Shown here in pieces: positions 1-10,061 of a DNA stretch of 64,000 nt. The DNA lies in NCBI RefSeq assembly GCF_040833985.1, contig NZ_CP162139.1, positions 3,320,501 through 3,384,500 of the forward strand, given 5' to 3'. Each line of letters starts with the position of its first letter. Positions within the stretch are counted from its first letter, which is position 1. The notes beneath the pieces are model-generated. The model was not told where the DNA came from. It saw only the letters and a program-made list of their open reading frames with translations, and did no database searches. This DNA is from Leptospira sp. WS4.C2. Lineage in GTDB: Bacteria; Spirochaetota; Leptospiria; Leptospirales; Leptospiraceae. A program made the position numbers and the translations under genes.

Positions 1-740
1 TGTCTTTTTTCTGTTAACGGCTCGCCACCGAGTAACATCAAACGGCTGTTTTGTTTGGCTTTGAATGTAACCGCTGTACCTTTTTCAAATAAAACCATCG
101 ATCCGACTGTATACGATTCTCCATTCGACTCAATGGAACCGCGAGAAACATAAAGGCCCGCCTCCTCCTTGTCGGAGAGAATCCAATTTACAGTATCAGC
201 TTCTGGTTTCATTTCAATATCTGCATAAAATAATGGGGAATGAACGGTGGCCGGTGAGTGTAGTCCGAGAAAATTCCCACCTAACAATCGAAAGATCAAT
301 CCATCTTTTTTTAAAACCGGGATTTCCAATTCAGAAAAGTGTTCAAAACTTGGATCCATTTCTTCTTTCTCTTTTGGCAAAGCAATCCAAGTTTGAATGC
401 CCTCCATAACTTCATACTTAGCATCAAATTTAGAGCGTTCACTGTGTACGATACCGGAACCTGCAACCATCCAATTGGTTTCATGCGGCCGAATGTCCAT
501 CTCCACTTTCAAACTATCTCTGTGGGTGATCACACCATCATATAAAAAAGTGATGGTGGCAAGGCCAATATGAGGATGGGCACGAACCACAAGTTCTTCT
601 CCAGTGACTACAGGGACTGGTCCAAAATGATCAAAAAAAACAAAGGGACCCACCGAGCGTTTTTCCATCGCAGGAAGAACACGACGGATGATAAAACTGT
701 CTCCTAAATCTTTGGAGTGGCCAACGAGTGATCTTGTCAT
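1..740 (-). CDS. Pirin family protein (3' end cut by window edge)
   Basis: The frame stays open from the ATG at 738-740 to base 1, giving about 246 residues without the C-terminus. Pirins are bicupin iron proteins; the N-terminal cupin is recognisable by HPH at residues 55-57 and by GSGIVHSE near 95-101. Together these supply the usual three histidines and a glutamate as metal ligands. The usual HPHRGFET motif is altered to HPHIGLAT, so it is a divergent family member. Family functions range from quercetin dioxygenase activity to transcription co-regulation, and nothing here decides between them. The start overlaps the stop of the upstream gene as ATGA (737-740), so the two are probably translationally coupled. 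The family call is firm; the function is not. Confidence 0.88.
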   Translation of the reverse strand, partial: MTRSLVGHSKDLGDSFIIRRVLPAMEKRSVGPFVFFDHFGPVPVVTGEELVVRAHPHIGLATITFLYDGVITHRDSLKVEMDIRPHETNWMVAGSGIVHSERSKFDAKYEVMEGIQTWIALPKEKEEMDPSFEHFSELEIPVLKKDGLIFRLLGGNFLGLHSPATVHSPLFYADIEMKPEADTVNWILSDKEEAGLYVSRGSIESNGESYTVGSMVLFEKGTAVTFKAKQNSRLMLLGGEPLTEKR

Positions 741-1816
741 TTGGATTTAGACTTCTTAGCTTTCGGTTTTGGATTTAGTTTTGGTTTGGATATTTTCTTT
801 TTCGGCTGGGGCTTTTGTTTTTTGGCCGGTTTGTTTGTAGTTTTACCGACAGTCCCTTGTGATTCTTCTACCTTTCCCACAAAAAGCCCGATGGCTTCTT
901 TTCCCTTCGTCCAGTGGGCTTTGTCCCTGGCATTGAAGTAGAGGATAAAGATTTTTTCTGCTTCGGAATATTTTACATCACAAGCATATACATGACTTGC
1001 CTTCCATCCCTTTCCCGTGGGACCAAGGATAGGGGTTTGGTTGATTCTTTCAAAGCTAAGACCATCTTCACTTTGTAAAAACAAAATCGCCGAACACGAT
1101 TCCTTCCTTACTGGATTCCAAAAGATCCCATTTTGAAATCCAAGGTAACGCCCTTTCCATTCGATCACTTTAATTGAACCGGCACCCAAATTACAAAATG
1201 GATCCATTTCATTTGGCGAAATGATTGGATCTGAGAAATAAGAAAACGGTCCGAGAGGAGAAGCCGATTCCGCAACCGTTATGTGTTTCGGCTCACAAAA
1301 GCCACAATCAGGAATATAAACCAACGAGGAAGAAAAGTACATTCTGTACTTTTTTCCAAACTTCACCAAACAAGGATTACTGACTGATTCGCCATAGTTT
1401 GGATCTTTATGGAATGGAAATTTTGGTTCAATGACAGTTTTTGGAGAGGACCAAGTCTTTAAATCTTGGCTAGTTCTGACTTCGATTCGTGATTTCCACT
1501 TTCTGTAAGGAAACCAAGACATAAGAACATGAAGGAATTTATACTTTTCATAATAAAGATAATAGGTTTTATCTTCGTAGAAGATAAACGGACGCATGGC
1601 ATTCCAAACCACAGTTTTTCTCTTTTCCCAATGGATACCATCTTCTGAGAGAAATTCTTGTACACCGAATATATTGTGAGCAAAGAGATGCCAAAGTCCA
1701 TCTGTGCAATTTTCAGGAAATAAAAAACTCGGATCCGCCAAAACGGGTGATGGGAATCCGGGTTTTAAAATGGGATCGTCTTGGTATAATTGCCAATAGA
1801 TGTTTTGTTTGTTCAA
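737..1816 (-). CDS. GH43/GH130-like five-bladed propeller protein with Lys/Pro-rich tail
   Basis: A 359-residue protein. Residues 1-320 repeat patterns typical of beta-propeller glycoside hydrolases: W-x-LFAHN near 45, SEDGIHWEK near 58, SQDLKTWSSP near 115, and DPFCNLGAGSIKVIEW near 205-220. Such proteins usually trim or bind glycans. I see no signal peptide, so the protein is probably cytoplasmic. The last 40 residues are almost entirely Lys, Pro, Ser and Asn, a basic disordered tail foreign to the family. Its stop overlaps the pirin start by ATGA. I cannot name the catalytic acids or the substrate; it may be a non-catalytic paralogue. Confidence 0.7.
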   Translation of the reverse strand: MNKQNIYWQLYQDDPILKPGFPSPVLADPSFLFPENCTDGLWHLFAHNIFGVQEFLSEDGIHWEKRKTVVWNAMRPFIFYEDKTYYLYYEKYKFLHVLMSWFPYRKWKSRIEVRTSQDLKTWSSPKTVIEPKFPFHKDPNYGESVSNPCLVKFGKKYRMYFSSSLVYIPDCGFCEPKHITVAESASPLGPFSYFSDPIISPNEMDPFCNLGAGSIKVIEWKGRYLGFQNGIFWNPVRKESCSAILFLQSEDGLSFERINQTPILGPTGKGWKASHVYACDVKYSEAEKIFILYFNARDKAHWTKGKEAIGLFVGKVEESQGTVGKTTNKPAKKQKPQPKKKISKPKLNPKPKAKKSKSK

Positions 1817-1831
1817 TCGAAATGAATTTCC

Positions 1832-2374
1832 TTATTTTTCTAAAACAACTTTAAGGTTGGATAGCCCTTCTTCAAAGTCTTTTCCTATCATTTCTTCAAA
1901 ATTCATAAAAACTAACATTAAATTGGATGGATAAGGCATGGAACCATCAAATCCCCAAATGACCTTGGATTTTTTTTGGTCCAAAGAAGAAACCTTCATA
2001 TAACTACGTTCTGTGCCTTCAAATGGTTCAAAAAATCTGAGTTCGGTTTCCATCTCCAAAGCATCTACATTGATCATTTTGATTTCTTGTTCGCCAATTC
2101 CAACTTCTTTGTCTAAACTTTCCCAACGAGAAATAAATCCAACAGTGCCATCTTGTCCTGTGTAAATTTTTTTCATATTGGGATCTTTTTTTGCCCACAC
2201 ACTGTACTGATCTTGGTTCTTTAACAGGCGGATGTAAACAAATACATCTGAGGCTGGTTTGGTGATATCAATGGAACGTTCTACCTGGTATTGGGAAGGT
2301 AGAAAGAGAGCCACAACTAATGGGATGGCGATGATGCCAATGATTCCTATGGAAATTTTTCTGCCAATTGTCAT
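1832..2374 (-). CDS. SRPBCC (polyketide cyclase-like) membrane-anchored protein
   Basis: A 180-residue protein with one N-terminal hydrophobic segment (about residues 8-25, GIIGIIAIPLVVALFLP). It is followed by a START-like SRPBCC domain beginning VERSIDITKPASDVFVYI, the usual first strand and helix of polyketide_cyc2 proteins. The fold binds hydrophobic ligands; no ligand can be inferred. The gene lies 15 bases upstream of the propeller gene and reads the same way, so the two may share a transcript. Start and stop are unambiguous. Confidence 0.75.
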   Translation of the reverse strand: MTIGRKISIGIIGIIAIPLVVALFLPSQYQVERSIDITKPASDVFVYIRLLKNQDQYSVWAKKDPNMKKIYTGQDGTVGFISRWESLDKEVGIGEQEIKMINVDALEMETELRFFEPFEGTERSYMKVSSLDQKKSKVIWGFDGSMPYPSNLMLVFMNFEEMIGKDFEEGLSNLKVVLEK

Positions 2375-2417
2375 AAGTAAAGTATCCTACTGATTTTTTT
2401 TGATTTAGTCAATTTAT

Positions 2418-3737
2418 TTACCCACGTGGTCGTAAATTCCAGCTGAAAACAAGGAGGAGGATGGCAATTAAAGTCGAAACTAGGATAGCGGACAAGGCTA
2501 CATCCCAAGAGTAATTTGTGGCAAGGATAGCCAGACCTTTCCCTTGCGCCGTTCTTCCTAATGATCCAAAAAGCCCAATAAACCCCGCAGCCGTTCCCAC
2601 TGCTTTTTTGGAGGTAAAATCCATACCAGCCACACCTAACAGCATTACCGGTGGATAGATAAAGAGTCCAATCAGTCCAAAAAGTATATAGTCGATCCAA
2701 AGAAATCCTGGTGGATTAAATAAAATTCCTAAAAAAGCAAAGAAAATCGGAATGATACAAAGTAAACTTACCATTCCCCTGCGTCCGTCGAATTTATCAG
2801 AGACCCATCCCATAAGAATGGTGGAGCCAATCCCACCAAACTCTAATATAAAAGTCGAATATCCCCCACCCAAAAGGTCAGCTCCTTTAGTTTCTTTTAA
2901 ATAAGTGGGACCCCAATCAATCAAACTATAACGAATGATATAAACAAAAAAATTGATAATAGCAAAAAGCCAAATGTATTTATTCATAAGGACTTGTTCA
3001 ACAATCAATTGTTTGGTGGTAAGCTCCGCTTCGTGGTCTTCCTTCTCTTCTGGTGGGTAATCGTTTCTGTAAACTTCGACAGGAGGAAGTCCTTCAGATT
3101 GAGGTGTGTCCACAAGCCGAATGTATAAATACACGGATCCAACAAGTGCGATCATCCCCGGAACAAAGAAGGCGTACTGCCATCCAAACTGTGATGCGGA
3201 ATGAGAGGCGATGACTCCGACAATTCCGCCTCCAATATTATGTGCAATATTCCAAAATGCAAACGTAGTACCACGTTCTCGTACTGAATACCAGTGTCCT
3301 AGAGAACGTCCACATGGGGGCCAACCCATTCCTTGGACAAGACCATTGGCTCCCCATAAAAATAGATGAATCCAATAATGATTCGCAAATCCAAAAGAAA
3401 AATTCAAAATGGCGGTAAGAAACAAACCTACTGCCATAAACTTTCTTGGATTGGAACGATCGGAGAGTGCTCCCATTAAAAATTTTCCAATTCCATAAGT
3501 TATGGCTGTGACGGCAAGGATGTCACCTATATCTGTTTTCGAATAGGATAACGCTTCACCAATTTCTTTCGAAACAGGTGAGAAGTTATTCCGAGTTAAG
3601 TAATAGGTCGTATAACCAAGGAAAGTTGATTCCAATACTCGAATCCGAAATTTCGGATAGAGGGATTGGATTTCTGATTCCGATTTTTGCGGAATGGAAG
3701 GAGCAGGAGCGAACCACCGACGAATGGTTTGTAACAT
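2418..3737 (-). CDS. MFS transporter, organophosphate:Pi antiporter-like (GlpT/UhpC type)
   Basis: A 439-residue protein with about 12 membrane segments. The N-terminus [20 protein letters not shown] and the loop [18 protein letters not shown] match the glycerol-3-phosphate/hexose-phosphate antiporter family, which exchanges organic phosphates for inorganic phosphate across the inner membrane. A charged cytoplasmic loop separates the two six-helix halves (about residues 210-245, rich in Glu). Similar sequences serve as sensors (UhpC), and no two-component partner is adjacent, so transport is preferred. The substrate is not determinable. The start faces the cysteine synthase gene with 47 bases between the two start codons. 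Confidence 0.8.
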   Translation of the reverse strand: MLQTIRRWFAPAPSIPQKSESEIQSLYPKFRIRVLESTFLGYTTYYLTRNNFSPVSKEIGEALSYSKTDIGDILAVTAITYGIGKFLMGALSDRSNPRKFMAVGLFLTAILNFSFGFANHYWIHLFLWGANGLVQGMGWPPCGRSLGHWYSVRERGTTFAFWNIAHNIGGGIVGVIASHSASQFGWQYAFFVPGMIALVGSVYLYIRLVDTPQSEGLPPVEVYRNDYPPEEKEDHEAELTTKQLIVEQVLMNKYIWLFAIINFFVYIIRYSLIDWGPTYLKETKGADLLGGGYSTFILEFGGIGSTILMGWVSDKFDGRRGMVSLLCIIPIFFAFLGILFNPPGFLWIDYILFGLIGLFIYPPVMLLGVAGMDFTSKKAVGTAAGFIGLFGSLGRTAQGKGLAILATNYSWDVALSAILVSTLIAILLLVFSWNLRPRG

Positions 3738-3784
3738 AGACTTGGAAGATGTAAGTCTAAAGGAAAGGAGTCAAGTTCATTCTC

Positions 3785-4759
3785 ATGAAAACGGATATAC
3801 GAAACGGATTTATTGATACTATTGGAAATACCCCTCTGATTCGCATCCATTCCTTAAGCGAAGAGACAGGCTGTGAAATACTGGGAAAAGCTGAATTCTT
3901 AAATCCTGGTGGATCCGTTAAGGACAGAGCAGCCTTATACATCATTGAAGATGCAGAAAGGAAAGGCCTTCTTAAAAAAGGTGGGACTGTTGTTGAAGGA
4001 ACTGCTGGCAATACAGGGATTGGTCTCACACATATTTGTAATGCCAAAGGTTACAAATCCGTAATAATCATTCCTGAGACACAATCGAAAGAAAAAATTG
4101 AAATGCTACGCACGTTAGGTGCGAATGTAACACTTGTCCCTGCGGTTCCATATGCGGATCCAGGAAATTATGTACGTGTGTCAGAACGAATTGCTTTAGA
4201 AACTCCAAACTCCGTCTGGGCCAACCAGTTTGATAACTTAGCCAACAGAAAGGCACACTTTGAAACGACAGGACCGGAAATCTGGGAACAAACCCAAGGT
4301 AAAATTGATGTTTGGACGGCTTCCCTCGGAACTGGCGGAACCTATGCAGGAACAGGATTGTTTTTTAAATCAAAAAATCCCAATATCAAATGCGTTGTTG
4401 CAGATCCCTATGGTTCAGGAATTTACTCCTTTGTTAAAACAGGTAAAATCACCATCGAAGGTTCTTCCATTACGGAAGGAATAGGACAAGGCCGAATCAC
4501 TAAAAACATGGAAGGAATGCCTGCCGATGACGCCATCCGCATCCATGATAAAGAAGCCATTCGCATTTTAAATTTGGTTTTAAAACATGATGGTTTGTTT
4601 ATGGGCGGAAGTGTGGGGATCAACTTGGCTGCTGCTTATCAAATTGCCAAAGATTTAGGCCCGGGACACACCATAGTCACCGTGTTATGTGATAGTGGAG
4701 CAAAATACCAATCTAAAATATACAATGATGAGTTTTTAAAATCTAAAGGACTGATTTAG
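3785..4759 (+). CDS. cysK: Cysteine synthase (O-acetylserine sulfhydrylase family)
   Basis: A 324-residue fold-type II PLP enzyme. NPGGSVKDRAA puts the Schiff-base lysine at residue 46. TAGNTGIGL near 73-81 is the substrate loop, and the GTGGT glycine loop near residue 180 holds the PLP phosphate. It would make cysteine from O-acetylserine and sulfide in the cytoplasm. Cystathionine beta-synthase and related beta-replacement enzymes share these motifs, and the C-terminal part (EGIGQGRITKNMEG) is somewhat CBS-like, so specificity is less certain than family. A GGAG-containing stretch about 12 bases upstream supports the ATG at 3785. Confidence 0.85.
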   Translation: MKTDIRNGFIDTIGNTPLIRIHSLSEETGCEILGKAEFLNPGGSVKDRAALYIIEDAERKGLLKKGGTVVEGTAGNTGIGLTHICNAKGYKSVIIIPETQSKEKIEMLRTLGANVTLVPAVPYADPGNYVRVSERIALETPNSVWANQFDNLANRKAHFETTGPEIWEQTQGKIDVWTASLGTGGTYAGTGLFFKSKNPNIKCVVADPYGSGIYSFVKTGKITIEGSSITEGIGQGRITKNMEGMPADDAIRIHDKEAIRILNLVLKHDGLFMGGSVGINLAAAYQIAKDLGPGHTIVTVLCDSGAKYQSKIYNDEFLKSKGLI

Positions 4760-4780
4760 ACCAAATAGAAATTTGTTTTT

Positions 4781-5536
4781 TTATCTTCCTAAATTCATGA
4801 ATACTGTAAACATTTCGCAAGAAGATACAGAACCTAACTCGCAAGAGTCACTCAACTCTTCTAATGCTAAAGCAATTTCTTCCGATTTTTTTGTTTTCAA
4901 TCGATTAAGAGCACTATTTTCCAAATCCTTCGCTTTAGAAACTAGTAGTTCTGGATCTTGGATCTTCCAGGGCATAGGCCTTGTTCCCCAGGTCAAAGTA
5001 TCCAAAAATTGATTGATATCTTTTTCAATTTGGGGATAAACCGACTCGTAACAAGTGATTAAAATCGTGAACCCAAACTCTTCTTCGGTAGCAGTGATAT
5101 AATGTTGTACGATTGTATCGTCTTTATCTTTAAAACTTCCATACATTCCTAAAAACTTATATCCGTTTTCAGTATTCGTAATTTTTTGTAAGGTAAAAGA
5201 TTTACGAATATTAGTAACTAAACTAAATCTTCTAGATTCTGCATGGAAAAGTATCGGATGTAAAGGAAGTTTGTTTTCAGATTCTTTAAAAAGAATGACA
5301 AGGGCCGGGATAATTTCCCTACCCGATTCCTCTTTGAGTGGAGACGTTTTGAAATGATCAAACTTTGTTGTTAACCCATTGGATCTTCGTTCAGTAAGAT
5401 ACCACTGCGAAGGAAGGTCAAACGAGATACAATTTGTTCTAAAACAAGAACGCCAACGATTGGACTCAGCCAAAAGATTTGTAGAAATTAAAATACAAAA
5501 TGAAACATACCCTAAAAAAATTCTAAATAAATTCAT
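4781..5536 (-). CDS. Exported protein of unknown function
   Basis: A 251-residue protein with a signal peptide (residues 1-23, ending NLLAES). The mature part opens with NRWRSCFRTNCISFDLPSQWYLTER, which resembles small exported domains that begin with a predicted wet-lipid or PsbP-like strand pattern, but I do not recognise the family. Six cysteines are visible after the signal peptide, two of them in the opening strands and three close to the C-terminus. Its start overlaps the stop of acetoacetyl-CoA synthetase as ATGA (5533-5536), so it is translated from the same message. Any link to acetoacetate metabolism is untested. Confidence 0.7.
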   Translation of the reverse strand: MNLFRIFLGYVSFCILISTNLLAESNRWRSCFRTNCISFDLPSQWYLTERRSNGLTTKFDHFKTSPLKEESGREIIPALVILFKESENKLPLHPILFHAESRRFSLVTNIRKSFTLQKITNTENGYKFLGMYGSFKDKDDTIVQHYITATEEEFGFTILITCYESVYPQIEKDINQFLDTLTWGTRPMPWKIQDPELLVSKAKDLENSALNRLKTKKSEEIALALEELSDSCELGSVSSCEMFTVFMNLGR

Positions 5537-7497
5537 ACTTCAAGTTCCTTTCGATTTTTGAAATAATCTAGTGAATTTGGATTTGCGAGTGCATTTTTGT
5601 TTTTTACTTCTAACCCAGCTACGGTTTGTTTGACGGCTATTTCTACCTTTTTTCCATTCACTGTATAAGGAATTTCTGGAACAGAAAGGACTAACGATGG
5701 GACATGCCTCGGAGATGTTTCCACTTTGATACGTTCTTTAATTTTTTTTATCAAACTTTCATCCAAAATAACGCCATCTGTAGTCACTACAAACAAAACC
5801 ACACGAACATCGTCTTTATACTCTTGGCCAATGATGACGCTATCTTTCACTTCAGGTATAGTAGAAACTACTGAGTAAATATCCGCTGTTCCAATCCGCA
5901 CCCCACCAGGGTTCAACGTAGCATCAGAACGACCATAAATCACCAAACCATTCTCAGGTGAGATGGACGCAAAATCACCATGGCACCAAATATTATCATA
6001 GGTTTCAAAATAAGCAGATTTGTATTTTGCACCAGTATCATCATTCCAAAAGGAAAGAGGCATAGAAGGGAATGGTGTCAGGCAAACTAATTCCCCTTTT
6101 TGGTTTTCTACCGATTTTCCCATATCATCAAAAACTTGTACATCCATACCCAAACCTTTACACTGAATTTGGCCTTCGAACACCGGTAAGTTGGGATTTC
6201 CCAAAGCAAAACATCCGTTTAAGTCCGTTCCACCAGATATGGATGATAACTGAACATCTTTTTTTATGTTTTCATATACATAACGAAATCCGGAGTTAGA
6301 AAGAGGTGAACCAGTTGAAAGGATTATCTTTAATTCGGGCAATTGGTATTCGGATTTGACATTAATTTTTTCTTCCTCCAAAACAGAAAGGTATTTGGCA
6401 CTGGTTCCAAAAACATTGATGGCTTCTTTTTCTGCCATAGACCATAAAGTTTTCCAAGAAGGATGAAATGGATTTCCATCATATTGATAGAGGGTCGCAC
6501 CTAAAGCCAAAACGGACTGTGACCAATTCCACATCATCCAACCACAAGTTGTATAATAAAAAAACCGATCTTGTTTGGAGACATTACAATGTAACGAAAG
6601 TTCTTTGGTATGATTAAGCAAAACACCCCCACCCTGAACAATACACTTAGGAAGTCCCGTTGTTCCTGAAGAAAACATGATGTAAACCGGATCTGAAAAA
6701 CCAATGGAAGTATAAGAGATTACCTCTGATGAATTTGCTAACGCCAATTTGCTATATCTACAGGGTAGTTGAATTTTGCCGAAATCTTTGATGGGTTCCA
6801 CAAAATCATATAACAAAGTTTGTTTGAATTCTGAGTTTGCCGTATTCACTAGTTGGATAGAAACTTCCTCTAGTTTATCTATAATTGAAATTTGTTTTCC
6901 TTTAAAAAAATAAGACTCTACCGAAATGAGTATTTTAGGATTAATTTGTTCGAATCGGTCCAGAATTCCGCGAACACCAAAGTCTGGTGAGGCGCTAGAC
7001 CAAATTGCACCTAACGATGTTGTTGCCAACATCCCAATCGTTGCAATTGGTGCATTTGGTAGAAGTCCCGCAACACGATCCCCTTTTTTTACCCCAAGAG
7101 ATATCAAATGTTTTTGTAACTTCAGAACTTCTTGTTTTAGTTCAGAATAGGTTAACCTTTGAATTTGTCCATCTTCCGAATAAAACACCAAAGCCAAATC
7201 ATTAGGATTCCCTGTTTCTAATAGATTCTCTGCAAAATTATAGAATGCTCCTGGAAACCAAAGGGATTTTGAAAAATGAGATCCTCTATCTAAAGTTTTT
7301 TCTGGTTCTTTATGTAACTTAAAGCCAGAATAGGACAACCATTCTTTCCAAAACAAATCAGATTCATCCACAGAAAACTTATGAAATGAAACATAATCAG
7401 AAAACGATTTCGCTAACCTAGTTTCCAGATGGCCTTGGAAACGGGAAAGGTTTGTAACTTTTGAATGTGGTGTCCATAGAATATTTTGAGTCGCCAT
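5533..7497 (-). CDS. Acetoacetyl-CoA synthetase (acetoacetate-CoA ligase)
   Basis: An ANL-superfamily ligase of 654 residues, activating acetoacetate with ATP and CoA. Visible motifs are the P-loop YIMFSSGTTGLPKCIV, GGTDLNG in the A5 region, YGRSDATLNPGGVRIGT (A7/A8 hinge) and a C-terminal PYTVNGKKVE with the catalytic lysine. LSISGGTDLNGCFALGNP and CGWMMWNW are typical of acetoacetyl-CoA rather than acetyl-CoA synthetases. I start at the ATG at 7495-7497 (MATQNILWTP), because homologues begin near this point and the 12 residues upstream look non-conserved. It fits a fatty-acid-based carbon economy together with the acyl-CoA genes further along. Confidence 0.9.
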   Translation of the reverse strand: MATQNILWTPHSKVTNLSRFQGHLETRLAKSFSDYVSFHKFSVDESDLFWKEWLSYSGFKLHKEPEKTLDRGSHFSKSLWFPGAFYNFAENLLETGNPNDLALVFYSEDGQIQRLTYSELKQEVLKLQKHLISLGVKKGDRVAGLLPNAPIATIGMLATTSLGAIWSSASPDFGVRGILDRFEQINPKILISVESYFFKGKQISIIDKLEEVSIQLVNTANSEFKQTLLYDFVEPIKDFGKIQLPCRYSKLALANSSEVISYTSIGFSDPVYIMFSSGTTGLPKCIVQGGGVLLNHTKELSLHCNVSKQDRFFYYTTCGWMMWNWSQSVLALGATLYQYDGNPFHPSWKTLWSMAEKEAINVFGTSAKYLSVLEEEKINVKSEYQLPELKIILSTGSPLSNSGFRYVYENIKKDVQLSSISGGTDLNGCFALGNPNLPVFEGQIQCKGLGMDVQVFDDMGKSVENQKGELVCLTPFPSMPLSFWNDDTGAKYKSAYFETYDNIWCHGDFASISPENGLVIYGRSDATLNPGGVRIGTADIYSVVSTIPEVKDSVIIGQEYKDDVRVVLFVVTTDGVILDESLIKKIKERIKVETSPRHVPSLVLSVPEIPYTVNGKKVEIAVKQTVAGLEVKNKNALANPNSLDYFKNRKELEV

Positions 7498-7588
7498 GAG
7501 GACTGATCTTTCTGGATTTGATTTTAGAGGCAACTATGATTGTGTAAAATGGCTGGTAGAAAAAAATGTCGAGGAAATTCTAGGGAAA

Positions 7589-8959
7589 ATGCTGTTCAAT
7601 TCTATTGACTATCTTTTCTTCTTTATAGCTTGTTATTCTATATATTGGATTTTACCATCTCAGTTTCGTAAATACATTCTAATCATTTTCTCACTCTTAT
7701 TTTACGCATATTGGAGTGGTTCTTTTTTACTTCATTTTGTTTTCTTTATAGTCCTCACGCATTTTTGTGTTTTAGGTATATTAAAAACCAGAAAAATAAT
7801 ATTTCTCTACATCGGAGTTGGTCTCAACCTTCTTAATCTTTGCTTTTTTAAGTACATTCTGACCTACCTGCAATATTTAATGAAAGAAGGTGAATTGTCT
7901 TTACCTTTCTTTCAATCCTTATCACAATTTATTTTACCACTTGCGATCAGCTTCTATACTTTCCAGATGATTGCATACATTGTTGATGCATGGCGGGGAA
8001 AATTCGACGAATCACCTTTTTTTAATTTCCTTTTATTTATTTTATTTTTTCCACAACTGATTGCTGGCCCCATCATGCGACATGATGACTTTTATGGGCA
8101 AATTGATAACTCTAAATTGAGTTTAGATTTTGTTCAAAGAGGTATTCTCCATATAATATCTGGCCTTGTTAAAAAAGTTTTAATCGCCGATCAAATTGCA
8201 AAAATCATAAACCCCGTATACTTGAATCCAGGTGAATATGATGGAATTTCCATATTGCTGACAACCATTGCATTTTCTTTTCAAGTTTATGGAGATTTTT
8301 CTGGTTATACTGATTTAGCTAGAGGATCGGCATTTTTGTTAGGTTATGAAATTCCAGAAAACTTTAAATCTCCATTTATGTCTGTTAGTTTTTCTGAGTT
8401 ATGGACTAGGTGGCATTTCACCCTCTCGACCTGGATTCGTGATTATTTGTATATTCCGTTAGGTGGGAACAGAGTGTCAGAAATAAGATACAATATCAAC
8501 ACGATCATAGTAATGTCTTTATCCGGCTTATGGCATGGGAATACCTATACCTTTTTTTTGTGGGGGTTCTTTCATGGAGTCTTTTTATCGATAGAACGAT
8601 TGGCATTTGGAAAACCAAATCGTAATGCAATGTCATTTGGGAAAAAAATTCTAGCTGTTCTATGGATCTTTGCCATATTTTCGATTCTTGCTACTTTTTT
8701 CAGAATTGATTCGATAAATAGAATCCATTCTTTTTGGGCTGCCTCCCTCAATTTATCTGGTAAGTTCATCTATCGTCCAGATTTTTGGGGATTGATCATT
8801 GCAAGTTCTGTTTTGCATATATTTGAATTCAAAAACTATTTTTCAAATAAACTAATCCCTTATGTTAATTGGATTATCCCCTGCCTTGTCTTTTTAGTTT
8901 ATTTTGCAATTATTAAAATCGAATCTCCAGTTGAAACATTCATCTATTTCCAATTTTAA
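7589..8959 (+). CDS. MBOAT family O-acyltransferase (AlgI-like)
   Basis: A 456-residue polytopic inner-membrane protein. TRWHFTLSTWIRDYLYIPLG and SGLWHGNTYTFFLWGFFHG are the AlgI-type MBOAT signatures, with His316 the likely catalytic histidine. Such proteins pass an acyl group through the membrane for acetylation of an exported glycan. I chose the ATG at 7589 because AGGGA lies five bases upstream; the longer frame from 7496 would add 31 hydrophilic residues and run into the divergent ligase gene. It is followed after nine bases by its SGNH-like partner, the usual MBOAT/SGNH pair. The acceptor is unknown. Confidence 0.88.
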   Translation: MLFNSIDYLFFFIACYSIYWILPSQFRKYILIIFSLLFYAYWSGSFLLHFVFFIVLTHFCVLGILKTRKIIFLYIGVGLNLLNLCFFKYILTYLQYLMKEGELSLPFFQSLSQFILPLAISFYTFQMIAYIVDAWRGKFDESPFFNFLLFILFFPQLIAGPIMRHDDFYGQIDNSKLSLDFVQRGILHIISGLVKKVLIADQIAKIINPVYLNPGEYDGISILLTTIAFSFQVYGDFSGYTDLARGSAFLLGYEIPENFKSPFMSVSFSELWTRWHFTLSTWIRDYLYIPLGGNRVSEIRYNINTIIVMSLSGLWHGNTYTFFLWGFFHGVFLSIERLAFGKPNRNAMSFGKKILAVLWIFAIFSILATFFRIDSINRIHSFWAASLNLSGKFIYRPDFWGLIIASSVLHIFEFKNYFSNKLIPYVNWIIPCLVFLVYFAIIKIESPVETFIYFQF

Positions 8960-8968
8960 AGAGAACTT

Positions 8969-10057
8969 ATGAAAGATATTCGCGTTTATTTTATTCCATT
9001 CCTACTCTTACTCTTAATCATCATTACCGATAAGTTGATTTGTATTCCAGATGTACGTGAGAGCGGAAGGAGGACATACAAAGCCGGACAAAATATGTTA
9101 CTTGGAATGCCTGCAATTTGGGAAGAAGACAAAACATTTCAAAAAAATGGGAAACGGGTTGTAGTGGTTACGGGAACCTCTCGTTCCGAAGCATTTCATG
9201 AATGGGCTGAAATTCCAGTATCAAAATCAGTTTTAAAAGAACCAGTTTACTTCGAAACTAGAACTGCCGTTAAAGCTTCAGAATTTCTTCTTTATTACTT
9301 GATGATCAAATCGATGACTGATTCGGGATTCAAACCAGATATCTTATTTTTAGAATTTTCTGAAGAAATGTTGAATGAAAACAACGTGTACACATATAAA
9401 ACGAAATGGGCAGAACTTATGTTACACGAAGAGGAACTTATTGATATTTATGATGCGATGAGTCCACAATTCAAACGGGACATCATTGCACGTCTTCTCT
9501 TTTTAGGTTATAACTATCATTTCAATCCAGTTTTGGCTTTAAAGAACCTTGTTTCAGGAAAACGCGTTGCAAATGATAGTTATTTTATTGGAGTTTCATC
9601 CGTATTGAATGCAAAAAGACCATTCACTCCAGATCGAATAGGATACCAGATAGATCAATTCCCCGAAAAAGAATACCAAGATCGAATTATTGGTTATGCT
9701 GAATCACGTAAATATTACTTTTTGCGTGATTTCAAAATCTCTGAACCAGAAATTAATTTCTTTCGTAAAATTGTTGAACATGCGGAAGCAAATAACATTC
9801 CAATGGTTATATGGGAACCTCAGATCCACCCTTATTTTCAAGAAATAAGAAGTAATATCACAGGTGGTGGACTCTTCAAAAAGAATATAGAAAAATATGT
9901 AAATCCAAATTCTAGGAACATCCGTTATGTGAGCCTAAACGAAGGCAATTCAAAGTGCCAAACCTACGTAGATTGCAGCCATGTTTCCCCTATTTGTGTT
10001 CCTGAAATTGCAGATAAGTTATTGCAAATCGCGAAGGAGATCCCAAACTTTAAATAA
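8969..10057 (+). CDS. DUF1574-like SGNH-type partner of MBOAT acyltransferase
   Basis: A 362-residue protein with one N-terminal membrane segment (residues 6-20), the rest predicted periplasmic. VVVVTGTSRSEAF (residues 64-76) looks like SGNH block I with Ser71 or Ser73 as nucleophile, and DCSH at 335-338 matches the DxxH of block V. AlgJ/AlgX, PatB and DltD families pair such an esterase-like protein with an MBOAT; it would finish transfer of the acyl group to the glycan. The DUF1574 family name is from memory of leptospiral proteins found beside MBOAT genes. Confidence 0.75.
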   Translation: MKDIRVYFIPFLLLLLIIITDKLICIPDVRESGRRTYKAGQNMLLGMPAIWEEDKTFQKNGKRVVVVTGTSRSEAFHEWAEIPVSKSVLKEPVYFETRTAVKASEFLLYYLMIKSMTDSGFKPDILFLEFSEEMLNENNVYTYKTKWAELMLHEEELIDIYDAMSPQFKRDIIARLLFLGYNYHFNPVLALKNLVSGKRVANDSYFIGVSSVLNAKRPFTPDRIGYQIDQFPEKEYQDRIIGYAESRKYYFLRDFKISEPEINFFRKIVEHAEANNIPMVIWEPQIHPYFQEIRSNITGGGLFKKNIEKYVNPNSRNIRYVSLNEGNSKCQTYVDCSHVSPICVPEIADKLLQIAKEIPNFK

Positions 10058-10061
10058 GGTT

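Noticed and set aside
2371..2700. Minus-strand frame of 109 residues
   Set aside because: It lies almost wholly inside the MFS gene in another frame and has shadow composition.
7496..7588. N-terminal extension of the MBOAT protein from ATG 7496
   Set aside because: It adds hydrophilic residues, overlaps the start of the divergent ligase gene, and lacks a ribosome site; AGGGA stands before ATG 7589.
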